Notes: generated by a model from the sequence alone, not told the origin. A stretch of DNA of 64,000 nt from DATLFA01 sp035525225 (GCA_035525225.1 DATLFA010000063.1:1-64000); one strand, 5' to 3'. Counted from the stretch's first letter, positions 8,896 through 16,836 are shown. Numbers and translations: made by a program.

Positions 8896-8937
8896 CCGTG
8901 AGTCCGTTATGACCGTGAGTCCGTTATGACCGCGAGT
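8887..8937 (+). repeat. Triplicated 17-bp stop/start unit between ispD and ispF
   Basis: Three tandem copies of CCGTTATGACCGTGAGT lie at 8887-8903, 8904-8920 and 8921-8937 (the third has C for T). Each contains TTATGA. The first TGA ends ispD; the ATG overlapping it opens a six-codon ORF (MTVSPL) ending in a TGA that overlaps the next ATG; the second copy repeats this; the third ATG (8926) is the ispF start. Because 17 is not a multiple of three, each copy changes frame. The result is a relay of four overlapping stop/start pairs. Confidence 0.93.
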
Positions 8938-9423
8938 GACGTGCGCGTCGGCTCGGGCTTCGACGTCCACGCATTCAGTGCGGATCCGGCTCGGGGCTTG
9001 GTGCTCGGCGGCGTGCCGATCACCGGTGCCCGCGGGCTGGTCGGCCACAGCGACGCGGACGTAGTCGCCCACGCCTGCGCCGAGGCGTTGCTCGGCGCGG
9101 CGGGGATGGGCGACCTCGGCACCTGGTTCCCCGACACCGATCCGACCTACGCCGGCGCCGATAGCGTGCAGTTGTTGCGCACGGTCGCGAGCGAGTTGCG
9201 CAAGAGTGGATGGTCGGCGATCAACATCGATTGCTCGGTCGTGTGCGAAGAACCAAAATTGGCCCCGCATCGCGACGAGATGCAGCGGCGTCTGACCGAT
9301 GCGGTGGGCGCGCCGGTGAGCGTCAAGGGCCGGAGAGCAGAAGGAATGGGCGCTTTGGGTCGCCGTGAGGGCATCGCATGTTGGGCGGTCGCCCTCATCG
9401 CGCGCACCGAGGACAAGTCGTGA
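8926..9423 (+). CDS. ispF: 2-C-methyl-D-erythritol 2,4-cyclodiphosphate synthase
   Basis: 165 aa, normal length. The metal site is visible as GSGFDVHAF (Asp and His) with HSDADV, and PDTDPTYAGADS and the C-terminal EGMGALGRREGIACWAVAL match IspF. It closes CDP-methylerythritol phosphate to the cyclodiphosphate. The start at 8926 is fixed by homology and by its overlap with the preceding mini-ORF. Its stop overlaps the GTG of rlmB. Many actinobacteria have cysS between ispF and rlmB; here it is absent. Confidence 0.95.
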   Translation: MTASDVRVGSGFDVHAFSADPARGLVLGGVPITGARGLVGHSDADVVAHACAEALLGAAGMGDLGTWFPDTDPTYAGADSVQLLRTVASELRKSGWSAINIDCSVVCEEPKLAPHRDEMQRRLTDAVGAPVSVKGRRAEGMGALGRREGIACWAVALIARTEDKS

Positions 9424-10277
9424 CCAGCCGTCGTCCTCCGGCGCGCGGTCGTGGTACCAGAGCGGCGCCGTCGCGGGGCCGGGGCCAGCGCGGGTCGACT
9501 CCGATTCGCCGGGACCCGGGCGCTCGCGCTCGCGCGTTGGGGGGCGAACAGGTCGAGGGCCGCCACGCGGTACGTGAGTTGTTGCTCGCGGGCACGCGCC
9601 GCACCCGCGAGGTCGTGCTCGCCAGCGATCTCGACCCGTCGCCCATCATCGACGACATCATGGACCTCGCCGACGAGAACAAGGTGCGCATTCGTGAGGT
9701 CGGGCGCAACAAGTTCGAGTCGATGGCGCGCACCGACGCTCCGCAGGGCGTGATGGCATTCGCGGCGCCGCTTCGTGAGCACGAGCTCGACGAGTTGGTG
9801 AGTCCCGATGCGAGCGGCCACAAGCCGTTCTTGTTGCTCGTCGATGGCGTCACCGATCCGGGCAACCTCGGTGCCTTGCTACGCACCGCCGAGTGCGCCG
9901 GCGTCACCGGCGTGGTCCTTCCCCGTCACCGTGCCGCGCACGTGACACCGACGGTGACAAAGGCGGCAGCGGGGGCCATCGAGCACCTTCGCATGGCCAC
10001 CGTGCCCGGTATGGCCGGCGCCCTCACCGCGCTCTCGTCTCGCGACGTGTGGACAGTGGGCCTCGACGCGGCCGCCCCGACGTCACTATTCGATCTGACA
10101 CTCGCCAACGCTTCGGTTGCACTCGTGTTGGGCGCCGAAGGTGCGGGTTTGTCCAAGCTCGTGCGGCAACGTTGCGATGTGCTGGTCTCGATCCCGTTGC
10201 GAGGCCGCCTCAACTCCCTCAACGTCTCGGTTGCGGGCGCGCTGGCCTGCTTCGAGGTCACGCGCCGGCGGGTGTGA
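9420..10277 (+). CDS. rlmB: 23S rRNA 2'-O-methyltransferase RlmB/TrmH (SpoU family)
   Basis: About 285 aa from the GTG at 9420, which overlaps the ispF stop (GTGA). The first 40 residues are Arg/Pro/Gly-rich and disordered, as in actinobacterial members. The substrate-binding domain begins at EGRHAVRELLLAG. The SPOUT knot motifs are DGVTDPGNLGALLRTAECAG, LVLGAEGAGLSKLV and IPLRGRLNSLNVSVAGAL. The enzyme methylates ribose 2'-OH in 23S rRNA (G2251 in E. coli). It is linked to prmA by another GTGA overlap. Confidence 0.92.
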   Translation: MTSRRPPARGRGTRAAPSRGRGQRGSTPIRRDPGARARALGGEQVEGRHAVRELLLAGTRRTREVVLASDLDPSPIIDDIMDLADENKVRIREVGRNKFESMARTDAPQGVMAFAAPLREHELDELVSPDASGHKPFLLLVDGVTDPGNLGALLRTAECAGVTGVVLPRHRAAHVTPTVTKAAAGAIEHLRMATVPGMAGALTALSSRDVWTVGLDAAAPTSLFDLTLANASVALVLGAEGAGLSKLVRQRCDVLVSIPLRGRLNSLNVSVAGALACFEVTRRRV

Positions 10278-11125
10278 GCACCTACGGCTGGCAGCTCGTC
10301 GCCGATTGGCGCGCCCTCGGTGCGGCCGAACGAGAGCTGCTCATCGGTGAACTGTGGTGTCTACCGATCTCGGCGATCGAAGAACGCGATGACGACGTCG
10401 TCGCCGGTTTCGATACCGAGGCAGCGGCTCGTTCGGCGGCGGCCGCGCTGACCGTGCCCTCGAAGGTCATCGAAGTGATCGACGACGCGTATCTCGACGA
10501 GTGGCGCCATTTCGCTCGTCCGTGGCAGGTCGAGAAGTTGTTGGTGCGTCCGTCGTGGGTCGATGCCGCGCCGCCCCAGCTTTCCGCTCTGAAGGGCCGC
10601 TCGGGCCGCGACGCGATCGAAATCGTCATCGACCCGCAGCGCACGTTCGGCAGCGGTGCGCACGCATCGACGCGGCTGGCGCTGGCACTCATGCAACATC
10701 TGGATGTCCGTACCAGTGTGGTGCTCGACCTCGGCTGCGGCAGTGGCGTCCTGGCGATCGCCGCCGCCGCGCTTGGAGCAGCGCGTGTCGAGGCGATCGA
10801 CGTAGAAGCCGGCGCCGTGGCGGCCACGATCGACAACGCTCGCCGCAACGGGTTCGTAGACAGAATCGACGCTCGCGTCGCGACGATCGACGAGGTCGCG
10901 GACGATTTCGACGTCGTTGTCGCCAACGTGTTGCCGTCGGTTCATCGTGCGGTCGCTCGAGGAGTGCGCCGCGTGGCGCGGCGCCATGTGATCCTCGCGG
11001 GGATGCTCGACGCGGACGTCGCGGAGGTCGAGTCCGCGTATCGGGTGACGCGTGTGGCTGCACGCAGCGCAGACGGTTGGACCGCGGTCGCGCTGCGGGT
11101 TGACCATACCGACCTCGGGTCATAG
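10274..11125 (+). CDS. prmA: Ribosomal protein L11 methyltransferase-like protein (PrmA)
   Basis: 283 aa from the GTG overlapping the rlmB stop. The C-terminal methyltransferase domain has the PrmA substrate-loop motif DPQRTFGSGAHASTRLA and SAM motif I DLGCGSGVLAIAAAALGA, followed by ANVLPSVH in place of the usual N-[IL]-L-[AP] motif. An N-terminal alpha/beta domain of about 100 residues is present, as in PrmA. The presumed reaction is methylation of L11. Within the gene, 10594-10607 (GGGCCGCTCGGGCC) is the exact reverse complement of the core of the 33-bp repeat family, perhaps by chance. Confidence 0.85.
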   Translation: MSTYGWQLVADWRALGAAERELLIGELWCLPISAIEERDDDVVAGFDTEAAARSAAAALTVPSKVIEVIDDAYLDEWRHFARPWQVEKLLVRPSWVDAAPPQLSALKGRSGRDAIEIVIDPQRTFGSGAHASTRLALALMQHLDVRTSVVLDLGCGSGVLAIAAAALGAARVEAIDVEAGAVAATIDNARRNGFVDRIDARVATIDEVADDFDVVVANVLPSVHRAVARGVRRVARRHVILAGMLDADVAEVESAYRVTRVAARSADGWTAVALRVDHTDLGS

Positions 11126-11168
11126 GGTCGCTGCCGTCGTACGAAATGCGCGGAACATTGGGGGACCT

Positions 11169-12320
11169 GTGAAGCTCGACCTTCTCTATGAGTTGCAGCC
11201 GAAGGTGAAGCCCTGGTCCAAGCCCCATCCCTATGGTCAGCGCGAAGCAGAGCAGGCGGCCTACGAGGAGGCCATTCAAGAAGTCGTGCTCGCCGATTCG
11301 CTCGGCTTCCAAACGGTGTGGTTCGTCGAGCACCACTTTCGCGATGGGCGCTCGGCCTGCCCGTCCAACGAAGTGATGCTCGGTGCGCTGTCGCGTATCA
11401 CCAAGAACCTGCGGCTCGGTTTCGGCGTCGTGCTGATGCCACCCGGTTTCCAGCATCCGGCGCGCGTCGCCGAGAAGGTCGCGGCCGTCGACATCCTGTC
11501 GCATGGTCGCGTCGAATGGGGCACCGGTCGCTCGACCCCGATGGAGCAGTTGGCGTTCCACGTGCCCGCCGACGACCGCTCTCGCGCAATGTGGCGTGAG
11601 GCCGTCGAGATCGTCGTCAAGATGTGGGAGCAAGAGCGCTTCAGTTGGGACAGCGATCTGTTGCAGATGCCCGAGCGCATGCAGACACCCAAGCCGTTCC
11701 AAGATCCACACCCGCCGTGTTGGCTCGCCGCTGCGGGCGAGGCATCGGCCGCGAATGCCGGCCGCAACGGTGTGGGGTTGCTGTCGTTCGCGTTGTTGCA
11801 ACCGGTCGAAGCGATGGCCAAGCACATTCAGGTGTATCGAGACGCGCAGGCAGAGGGCAACCCGACACTCACACGCGTCAAGAACGATCGCGTCGGCGCC
11901 TACACACTCGTGCATTGCGCCGACGACATGGATGCAGCCGCCGGATACGGCCTGTGGGATTCGGTCCGCTGGTGGTACCAGCACCTCGCCGAGTTCACGC
12001 TCACATGGGAGCTACCCAACCTGAGCCCCGAGGAGCGAGATGCGGTGTTCCCACTGCTCAAGCCTTCGATCGAAGGCAACATCGACATCCAGCAGTACAC
12101 CGACGAAGACATGATCATCGTGGGGACGCCCGAGGAATGCGTCGAAAAGATCCTTCGCTACGAAGAAGCAGGCGTCGACCAGTTGCTGTGTTACGTGCAG
12201 TTCGGCACGCTCCCGCACGAGAAGGTCATGCGTACTCTCGAACTTCTCGGCACGAAGGTGATCCCAGAGCTCGAGCGGCGCGGTCATCGCGTCGACTACA
12301 AGGCATTGTTCGGAAAGTAG
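11169..12320 (+). CDS. Luciferase-like (LLM class) flavin-dependent oxidoreductase
   Basis: About 383 aa from the GTG at 11169, preceded by GGGGG. The bacterial luciferase-like TIM barrel is indicated by the N-terminal VWFVEHHFRDG and SCPSNEVMLGALSRITKNLRLGFGVVLMPPGFQHPAR, the RVEWGTGRS segment, and the C-terminal VGTPEECVEKILRYEEAGVDQLL. Such enzymes use FMN, reduced flavin or F420 to oxidise varied substrates; no specific substrate can be read here. It stands alone between prmA and a short acidic-protein gene. Confidence 0.85.
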   Translation: MKLDLLYELQPKVKPWSKPHPYGQREAEQAAYEEAIQEVVLADSLGFQTVWFVEHHFRDGRSACPSNEVMLGALSRITKNLRLGFGVVLMPPGFQHPARVAEKVAAVDILSHGRVEWGTGRSTPMEQLAFHVPADDRSRAMWREAVEIVVKMWEQERFSWDSDLLQMPERMQTPKPFQDPHPPCWLAAAGEASAANAGRNGVGLLSFALLQPVEAMAKHIQVYRDAQAEGNPTLTRVKNDRVGAYTLVHCADDMDAAAGYGLWDSVRWWYQHLAEFTLTWELPNLSPEERDAVFPLLKPSIEGNIDIQQYTDEDMIIVGTPEECVEKILRYEEAGVDQLLCYVQFGTLPHEKVMRTLELLGTKVIPELERRGHRVDYKALFGK

Positions 12321-12325
12321 TCACA

Positions 12326-12505
12326 ATGGACATGATCTCGGGGCTGCGGTACGCAGCGCAGAAGAAGAAAGAGGAAGAAGAAGCGGCGGCCCGCACGGCA
12401 GAAGAAGCGGCGGCGCGCACGGCCGAAGAGGCAGCGAGCACGGCCGAAGAGGAGAAACGGGAGCCGGCGGAGAATCCGACCACCGAGTCCGACGAGCCCC
12501 AGTAA
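12326..12505 (+). CDS. Small highly charged coiled-coil-like protein
   Basis: 59 aa starting at the ATG five bases after the luciferase-family stop. After MDMISGLRYAAQ it is a Lys/Glu/Ala run with an eight-residue repeat, AAARTAEE, twice in full and once degenerate, suggesting a continuous helix. The C terminus is Pro/Glu/Asp-rich. There is no recognised domain. The close spacing suggests cotranscription with the oxidoreductase, and a tRNA gene follows directly. Low complexity makes its coding status less certain than its neighbours, although the start and repeat phase are consistent. Confidence 0.55.
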   Translation: MDMISGLRYAAQKKKEEEEAAARTAEEAAARTAEEAASTAEEEKREPAENPTTESDEPQ

Positions 12506-12517
12506 CGTGGGGCATTC

Positions 12518-12590
12518 GCCGGGTTAGCTCAGTCGGCAGAGCAACGACCTTGTAAGTCGAAGGTCGCGGGTTCGACTCCCGCACCCGGCT
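12518..12590 (+). tRNA. tRNA-Thr (anticodon TGT)
   Basis: A 73-nt cloverleaf: acceptor GCCGGGT pairs with ACCCGGC, the D arm is GCTC...GAGC, the anticodon loop CTTGTAA gives anticodon TGT, and the T arm is GCGGG-TTCGACT-CCCGC. The anticodon stem has one outer A-A mismatch. CCA is not encoded; the discriminator base is T. Confidence 0.97.
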
Positions 12591-12681
12591 CGTCTCGATC
12601 CGGCCCGGTCGTTCCTCACGTCATTCCATGGCTCCCGAGCATCCTTGTATCCACCCCTCCGGTCGGCCAGGCTTGGGTGTA

Positions 12682-12957
12682 ATGGAGCCGTCAGAACGTC
12701 AGTTGACCGAACGAGAACGTGCGATCCTCGATTTCGAGGGCACTTGGTGGTCCGAACCGGGGTCGAAAGAGCGTGCCATCAGGGATCGCTTCGAGCTTTC
12801 CGCGACGCGCTACTACCAGCTGCTGAACGAGGTGATCGACCTTTCTGGTGCACTTGCGTATGATCCCCTCGTCGTACGGCGGCTGCGCCGCCAAAGAGAC
12901 CGGCGACGGCGGGCACGCTTCGAAGGTCGTCCAATCGAGGAGCGTCCTGGTCGATGA
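12682..12957 (+). CDS. DUF3263 family small protein
   Basis: 91 aa from the ATG at 12682 (an upstream TTG at 12628 would add 18 residues of little merit). The sequence ILDFEGTWW...KERAIRDRFELSATRYYQLLNEVI matches the actinobacterial DUF3263 family, a small helical protein that looks like a DNA-binding sigma-region-4-like fold. Its stop overlaps the start of the LytR_C gene (ATGA), the same arrangement as Rv0430-Rv0431 in Mycobacterium tuberculosis. The function is unknown. Confidence 0.85.
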   Translation: MEPSERQLTERERAILDFEGTWWSEPGSKERAIRDRFELSATRYYQLLNEVIDLSGALAYDPLVVRRLRRQRDRRRRARFEGRPIEERPGR

Positions 12958-13553
12958 CAGCAACGCGGCGGGGTGAGGGATTCGGGCGATCCGCCAGTGA
13001 TGCGGCCCTGCGCGGCGCGCTTCTCGTTGCCGTCGCGGTGATCATCGGTGCCCTCCTCATCTGGCGAGGTCACAGCGACAACGACAGCGGTGCCACCGGC
13101 GTCGATACGGGGACAGGCTCCACCACGACGCGGGCCGGCGGGGGCACGACCTCGCGCGGCGGAGCGACGACGATAAGCCCGGTGACCACGCCCGGGGTGA
13201 CGGCACCGATCGGCTCGACCCGACAGCCGGCCCAGGTCAGGGTCCTCGTCGCCAACGGTTCGGGCATCGACGGCTACGCGTCGCAGTCCCACGGAAAGCT
13301 CGTCACCGGCGGCTACGCGTCGCTCGGGGCCGAGAACGCCAAGCCCGGGCAGGACAACACCTTCATCTATTACCGCGACGGGTATCAAGACGATGCCCGG
13401 GCGCTGGCGGTGTTCCTCGGCGCCGACGGCAACGTCGTGCAGGCGATGCCCAACAGCCTCACCGACCGTCTCGATCAGGCGGTGCTCAACAATGCACAGA
13501 CGGCGAACATCATCATCATCCTGGGCGCCGACAGACAGGTAAAGGTGGGATAG
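12954..13553 (+). CDS. Membrane-anchored LytR_C domain protein (VirR/Rv0431-like)
   Basis: 199 aa. A short cytoplasmic N terminus is followed by a transmembrane helix (ALLVAVAVIIGALLIW), a Thr/Gly-rich linker and a C-terminal LytR_C domain beginning VRVLVANGSGIDGYASQ and ending TANIIIILGADRQV. It is translationally coupled to the DUF3263 gene. By analogy with mycobacterial VirR it may act in envelope or vesicle homeostasis with LytR-CpsA-Psr enzymes; that role is inferred. Confidence 0.85.
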   Translation: MTATRRGEGFGRSASDAALRGALLVAVAVIIGALLIWRGHSDNDSGATGVDTGTGSTTTRAGGGTTSRGGATTISPVTTPGVTAPIGSTRQPAQVRVLVANGSGIDGYASQSHGKLVTGGYASLGAENAKPGQDNTFIYYRDGYQDDARALAVFLGADGNVVQAMPNSLTDRLDQAVLNNAQTANIIIILGADRQVKVG

Positions 13554-13560
13554 TGGCGGC

Positions 13561-14670
13561 GTGACCACACGCCGCCCCGCACGCGAGAGGGCGCAAAAGC
13601 AGGGCCCGAGCGGCCCTCGGCAGAGCGGGAAAGAGGGCCCGAGCGGCCCTCGGCAGAGCGGGAAGGAACAGTTTGGTGTGCTCGCGGCGCCGGACAAGTT
13701 CCGGGGCACGGGCACGGCGCGCGAGATCGCCGGGGCCATCGCCCGTGGCGCCGCAGGCGCGTATGTGCGCTGCGACGAGTGCCCCTTGGCGGACGGCGGC
13801 GAAGGCATCCTCGACGCATTGGGGGGCGCGAATCGGTCGAGTCTCGTCACCGGGCCGCTCGGCGATCCCGTCACCGCACCGTGGCGCCTCTCTGCGGGCA
13901 CGGCGATCATCGAGATGGCCGCGGCCTCGGGTTTGTCCCTGCTCGGAGGGGCCGACGACAACGATCCGCTCGCGGCTTCGACGACCGGCACGGGCGAGCT
14001 CATCGCGAACGCGATCGACGCCGGCGCACGCCGCATCGTGGTGGGGGTCGGTGGGTCCGCGACGACCGACGGCGGTTTCGGGGCGCTGCGGGCGATGTAC
14101 CCGCTGCCGCGCCTGCGCGGTATCGAGATCATCGTGGCCTGCGACGTGCGCACGACGTTCGTCGATGCCGCCCGCGTGTTCGCTCCCCAGAAGGGCGCGT
14201 CGCCGACGCAGGTCACGCTGCTGCGGCGCCGCCTCGAACGCCTGGCGCAGGTCTATCGGGACGAGTACGGCGTCGACGTCACGGCGCTGCCCCGGTCAGG
14301 GGCGGCGGGCGGCCTCGCCGGCGGCCTGGCTGCGATCGGGGCCAAGCTCGTCGACGGGTTCGCGCTGGTGGCCGACGAACTCGGGCTTGCCGAGCGAATG
14401 CGTGATGTCGATCTCGTCATCACGGGCGAAGGGTTCCTCGACCAGCAGTCCTTCGACGGCAAGGTGGTCGGTGGTGTCGTCGAGTTGGCCGCGCTGGTCG
14501 GCGTGCCGGTACTCGCCGTCGTCGGCGATGTGTATGACGACGCCGATACCCGGGTAGAGACGGTGGCGCTCACCGCGCGCTTCGGGCGCGAGCGGGCTCT
14601 TGCGGACACGCTCGGCTGTGTCGAGCAGGCCGTCAGTGAATGGTTGGCGGCGCGACGTTGTAACGGTTGA
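13561..14670 (+). CDS. Glycerate kinase (GckA/GarK type 1 family)
   Basis: 369 aa from the GTG at 13561. Family motifs include APDKFRGT, CPLADGGEGILDAL, GVGGSATTDGG, SGAAGGLAGGLAA and VITGEGFLDQQSFDGK. It phosphorylates D-glycerate to phosphoglycerate. The normal protein begins within a few residues of APDKF, but here about 39 residues precede it, including two copies of GPSGPRQSGKE encoded by the 33-bp repeat. Either the repeat has been inserted in frame as an N-terminal extension, or the true start is the GTG at 13678, after GGGAAGGA, and the repeat is leader. The gene overlaps the next gene tail-to-tail by 38 bp. Confidence 0.88.
   Translation: MTTRRPARERAQKQGPSGPRQSGKEGPSGPRQSGKEQFGVLAAPDKFRGTGTAREIAGAIARGAAGAYVRCDECPLADGGEGILDALGGANRSSLVTGPLGDPVTAPWRLSAGTAIIEMAAASGLSLLGGADDNDPLAASTTGTGELIANAIDAGARRIVVGVGGSATTDGGFGALRAMYPLPRLRGIEIIVACDVRTTFVDAARVFAPQKGASPTQVTLLRRRLERLAQVYRDEYGVDVTALPRSGAAGGLAGGLAAIGAKLVDGFALVADELGLAERMRDVDLVITGEGFLDQQSFDGKVVGGVVELAALVGVPVLAVVGDVYDDADTRVETVALTARFGRERALADTLGCVEQAVSEWLAARRCNG
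13601..13666. repeat. Second locus of the 33-bp tandem repeat family
   Basis: Two copies at 13601-13633 and 13634-13666, nearly identical, each starting AGGGCCCGAGCGGCCC and continuing TCGGCAGAGCGGGAA. The core and the exact 33-bp period match the repeat at 164-229. In the glycerate kinase frame each copy encodes eleven residues (GPSGPRQSGKE), so copy number can vary without breaking the frame. Confidence 0.92.
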
Positions 14671-14848
14671 GGTGTTTGATCTGCAGCAGCGCACGTGCAA
14701 CGCGCGCCAGCGGATCCGGGTCGTCGTGACCTTGGATCACCTCGAGGGCGTCGAGGGTTGGGTAACCGGAGAGAAAGCCGACCAGTTCGGCGAGGCGAAG
14801 GTCGTCTCGGCGTAGCTCGGTTTCGGGTTGGAGGGTTGCGGTTGTCAT
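14633..14848 (-). CDS. Small conserved-looking hypothetical protein
   Basis: 71 aa. The ATG at 14848 is preceded by AGAGGGGG at a good distance, supporting the start. The sequence (LRLAELVGFLSGYPTLDALEVIQGHDDPDPLARVARALLQIKHLNRY) is compact and helical with no recognised motif or membrane segment. It lies downstream of gpgS on the same strand with about 110 bp between, and overlaps the glycerate kinase 3' end by 38 bp in opposite orientation. It is not assigned to a family. Confidence 0.6.
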   Translation of the reverse strand: MTTATLQPETELRRDDLRLAELVGFLSGYPTLDALEVIQGHDDPDPLARVARALLQIKHLNRYNVAPPTIH

Positions 14849-14956
14849 GTCCCCCTCTTTCATTGAAGGCGGGCGGGGATTCCCGTAGGTCACTCGGCCC
14901 ACTGTGGTGAGCCGCTTGGCCTATGAAAGTCCTTTCGGCGCGCAACCCGGATGTCT

Positions 14957-15865
14957 TTAGGAAAATTTCGGGCCGTCCGTGCGACTCGTGGCATAGGACG
15001 CCACGGAGATCATCGGCGGCAACTCGTGGGCGTCCACCGTGGCCGGCGCCATCCCCGGCCGGACCAGGCTGCCGGTCTCGGCCACCGTGCCCGGCAGGGC
15101 CCGGCGCAAGATGACCTGCATGATGGTCATGGCCTGCGGACCGAGCTGTTTGAGCGTGCGATTGCGGTGCAGCCGCGTGCCCAGATCGACCTGCGCCATG
15201 GCGTCGACGCCCCACCCGGCGGCGATGTCGATCAGGAGACCCACCTCGACCCCGTAGCCGGCGACGAACGGGAGCTGTTCGAACAGCCATCGGCGGCCCG
15301 CGTACTCGCCCGACAGCGGCTGCATGAACGAGGTCAGCTCGGGAAAGAACATCGACATCAGCGGTCGAGCGACCAATTCGGTGACCCGTCCACCGCCATC
15401 GCCCGCCGCGCTCAGAGGGCGGCGATAGAAGCCCTTGACGTAGGCGATGTCGTCGTCGGTGAGCAGCGGGCCCAACAGACCGGTGACGAAGTGCGGCGCG
15501 AAGTTGGTCACGTCCGCGTCGCACCAGACCACGATGTCACCGCTCGACGCGTAGATCGTCTTCCACATGGCCATGCCCTTGCCGGGCCCGGCGCCATGGT
15601 CGGTAAGGGTGCTCGACGCATCGACGACGACTGCCCCGGCATCTTCGGCGACCTTGGCAGTGGCGTCGGTCGAACTGTCGTCCATCACGAGGACCTCATC
15701 GAGGAGGGGGACCCGGTCGACGAGCGACTCACGGAGGCGCCCGACGATCGTGCCTACCGTCGACTGTTCGTTGCGCGCGGGGAGGCACACCGAGATGCGC
15801 TGGGTCCCTTTGGCCTCGAGCAGTGACACGGGGTCGAAGTCGTGGTGGTCGTGAGTGCGGACCAT
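14957..15865 (-). CDS. gpgS: Glucosyl-3-phosphoglycerate synthase
   Basis: 302 aa from the ATG at 15865. GT-A (GT81/GT2-like) glycosyltransferase features: SVCLPARNEQSTVG at the nucleotide-binding end, VMDDSSTDAT, GPGKGMAMWK, the DXD-type WCDADVTNF, and PLSGEYAGRRWLFEQLPFVAGYGVEVGLLIDI, all characteristic of GpgS. It transfers glucose from an NDP-glucose to 3-phosphoglycerate, the first step to glucosylglycerate and, in mycobacteria, methylglucose lipopolysaccharide. It diverges from cysO. A glycerate kinase lies nearby in the opposite direction. Confidence 0.9.
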   Translation of the reverse strand: MVRTHDHHDFDPVSLLEAKGTQRISVCLPARNEQSTVGTIVGRLRESLVDRVPLLDEVLVMDDSSTDATAKVAEDAGAVVVDASSTLTDHGAGPGKGMAMWKTIYASSGDIVVWCDADVTNFAPHFVTGLLGPLLTDDDIAYVKGFYRRPLSAAGDGGGRVTELVARPLMSMFFPELTSFMQPLSGEYAGRRWLFEQLPFVAGYGVEVGLLIDIAAGWGVDAMAQVDLGTRLHRNRTLKQLGPQAMTIMQVILRRALPGTVAETGSLVRPGMAPATVDAHELPPMISVASYATSRTDGPKFS

Positions 15866-16022
15866 CGGCTGCGACCGTACACGCCAGGGGCTGGCTGCCG
15901 GAAAGCACTGCTCGGGAATGCCGGCGGTTCCCGGGTGGTTGGATACGGCGATTCGGTCTCGGCCGATAGCATCGCGACCCGCGAACCCGACAATTGCCGA
16001 GTGAGAAGCGAAGGCCAGCAAG

Positions 16023-16298
16023 ATGAGCGTCACCGTACGAGTACCAACCACCCTGCGCACCCTCACCGGAGGCGAATCCGAGGTGGCCGTCGCCGGAGAC
16101 ACGGTCGGTGAAGTGCTCTCGGCACTCGAGGTGGCCCACCCGGGCTTCCGTGAGCGCATCCTCGACGAGAACGGCAAGTTGCGCCGGTTTGTCAACGTGT
16201 TCGTCTCTGACGACGACATCCGCTTCCTCGACGGTTTGTCGACCAAGGTGCCCGACGGCGAGACCGTGGCCATCATCCCCGCCGTCGCCGGCGGCTGA
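16023..16298 (+). CDS. cysO: MoaD/ThiS-family sulfur carrier protein, CysO-like
   Basis: 91 aa ending in the diglycine tail (AVAGG) required for thiocarboxylation. The body (VRVPTTLRTLTGG, RFVNVFVSDDDIRFLDGL, IPAVAGG) is very close to mycobacterial CysO, the sulfur donor for CysM-dependent cysteine synthesis, more so than to MoaD or ThiS. The partners cysM and mec are not in the window. It is divergent from gpgS. Confidence 0.88.
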   Translation: MSVTVRVPTTLRTLTGGESEVAVAGDTVGEVLSALEVAHPGFRERILDENGKLRRFVNVFVSDDDIRFLDGLSTKVPDGETVAIIPAVAGG

Positions 16299-16424
16299 CC
16301 CGCCCGGCCGGCGCCACCGACCCGACCCCGTCGAGGCACCGAGCACGGTCCGAACGGCACAAACCTCTAGGGCTCCGGGGCCATTTCGATCAAGGGCCAC
16401 TGCCGCGGCGCCGAGAACTTCGCG

Positions 16425-16796
16425 ATGGCGCAGGTACTCGTGATCGACGACGACCCCAGGGTGCTCCGCTACGCGACGCTGCTGCTGCAGTTCGAAGGCC
16501 ACTGCGTACGGACCGAGAGCACGTACGCGGACGGCCTGGCGGCAATGGGTGAGGGCACCTTCGATGTCGTCGTGGTGGACGTTCGGCTAGGGGCGACCAG
16601 CGGGCTCGAGTTGCTCGCGGCGGCCCGCCGGGCAGGGTTGTTGCGCGGTGTGCACGTCGTCTTGCACACGAGCGAACCGTGGGACGAGATCTGTTGCGAT
16701 GCCGACCGTCTCGGGCTGGCTGCCTTCGTCCCCAAACCGGCTGAGCCACGCTCGCTGGTACACGCCGTCACTCGCCGCCCCAGCCTCGTCGCGTAA
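16425..16796 (+). CDS. Single-domain response regulator (receiver only)
   Basis: 123 aa, a complete receiver domain with no output domain. Acidic pocket Asp8-Asp10 (VIDDD), phosphoacceptor Asp52 (VVVVDVRLG), Thr82 (HTSE) and Lys104 (PKP) are all present, so phosphorylation is likely. There is no histidine kinase alongside. It probably works by protein-protein interaction, as CheY or Spo0F does. It ends shortly before the groEL control region. Confidence 0.85.
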   Translation: MAQVLVIDDDPRVLRYATLLLQFEGHCVRTESTYADGLAAMGEGTFDVVVVDVRLGATSGLELLAAARRAGLLRGVHVVLHTSEPWDEICCDADRLGLAAFVPKPAEPRSLVHAVTRRPSLVA

Positions 16797-16809
16797 CCCC
16801 CTCGCGGTT

Positions 16810-16836
16810 TTGGCACTCGCGGGTTGCGATTGCTAA
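16810..16836 (+). promoter_or_regulatory. CIRCE-like HrcA operator 1 upstream of groEL
   Basis: TTGGCACTC, nine bases, GATTGCTAA. It differs from the CIRCE consensus (TTAGCACTC-N9-GAGTGCTAA) at one position in each arm, with correct N9 spacing. It precedes a better copy by 15 bp. Confidence 0.75.

Noticed and set aside
12595..12681. An N-terminal extension of the DUF3263 protein from an upstream start at 12628
   Set aside because: The added residues are unlike the family and there is no good ribosome binding site; the ATG at 12682 gives the expected start.
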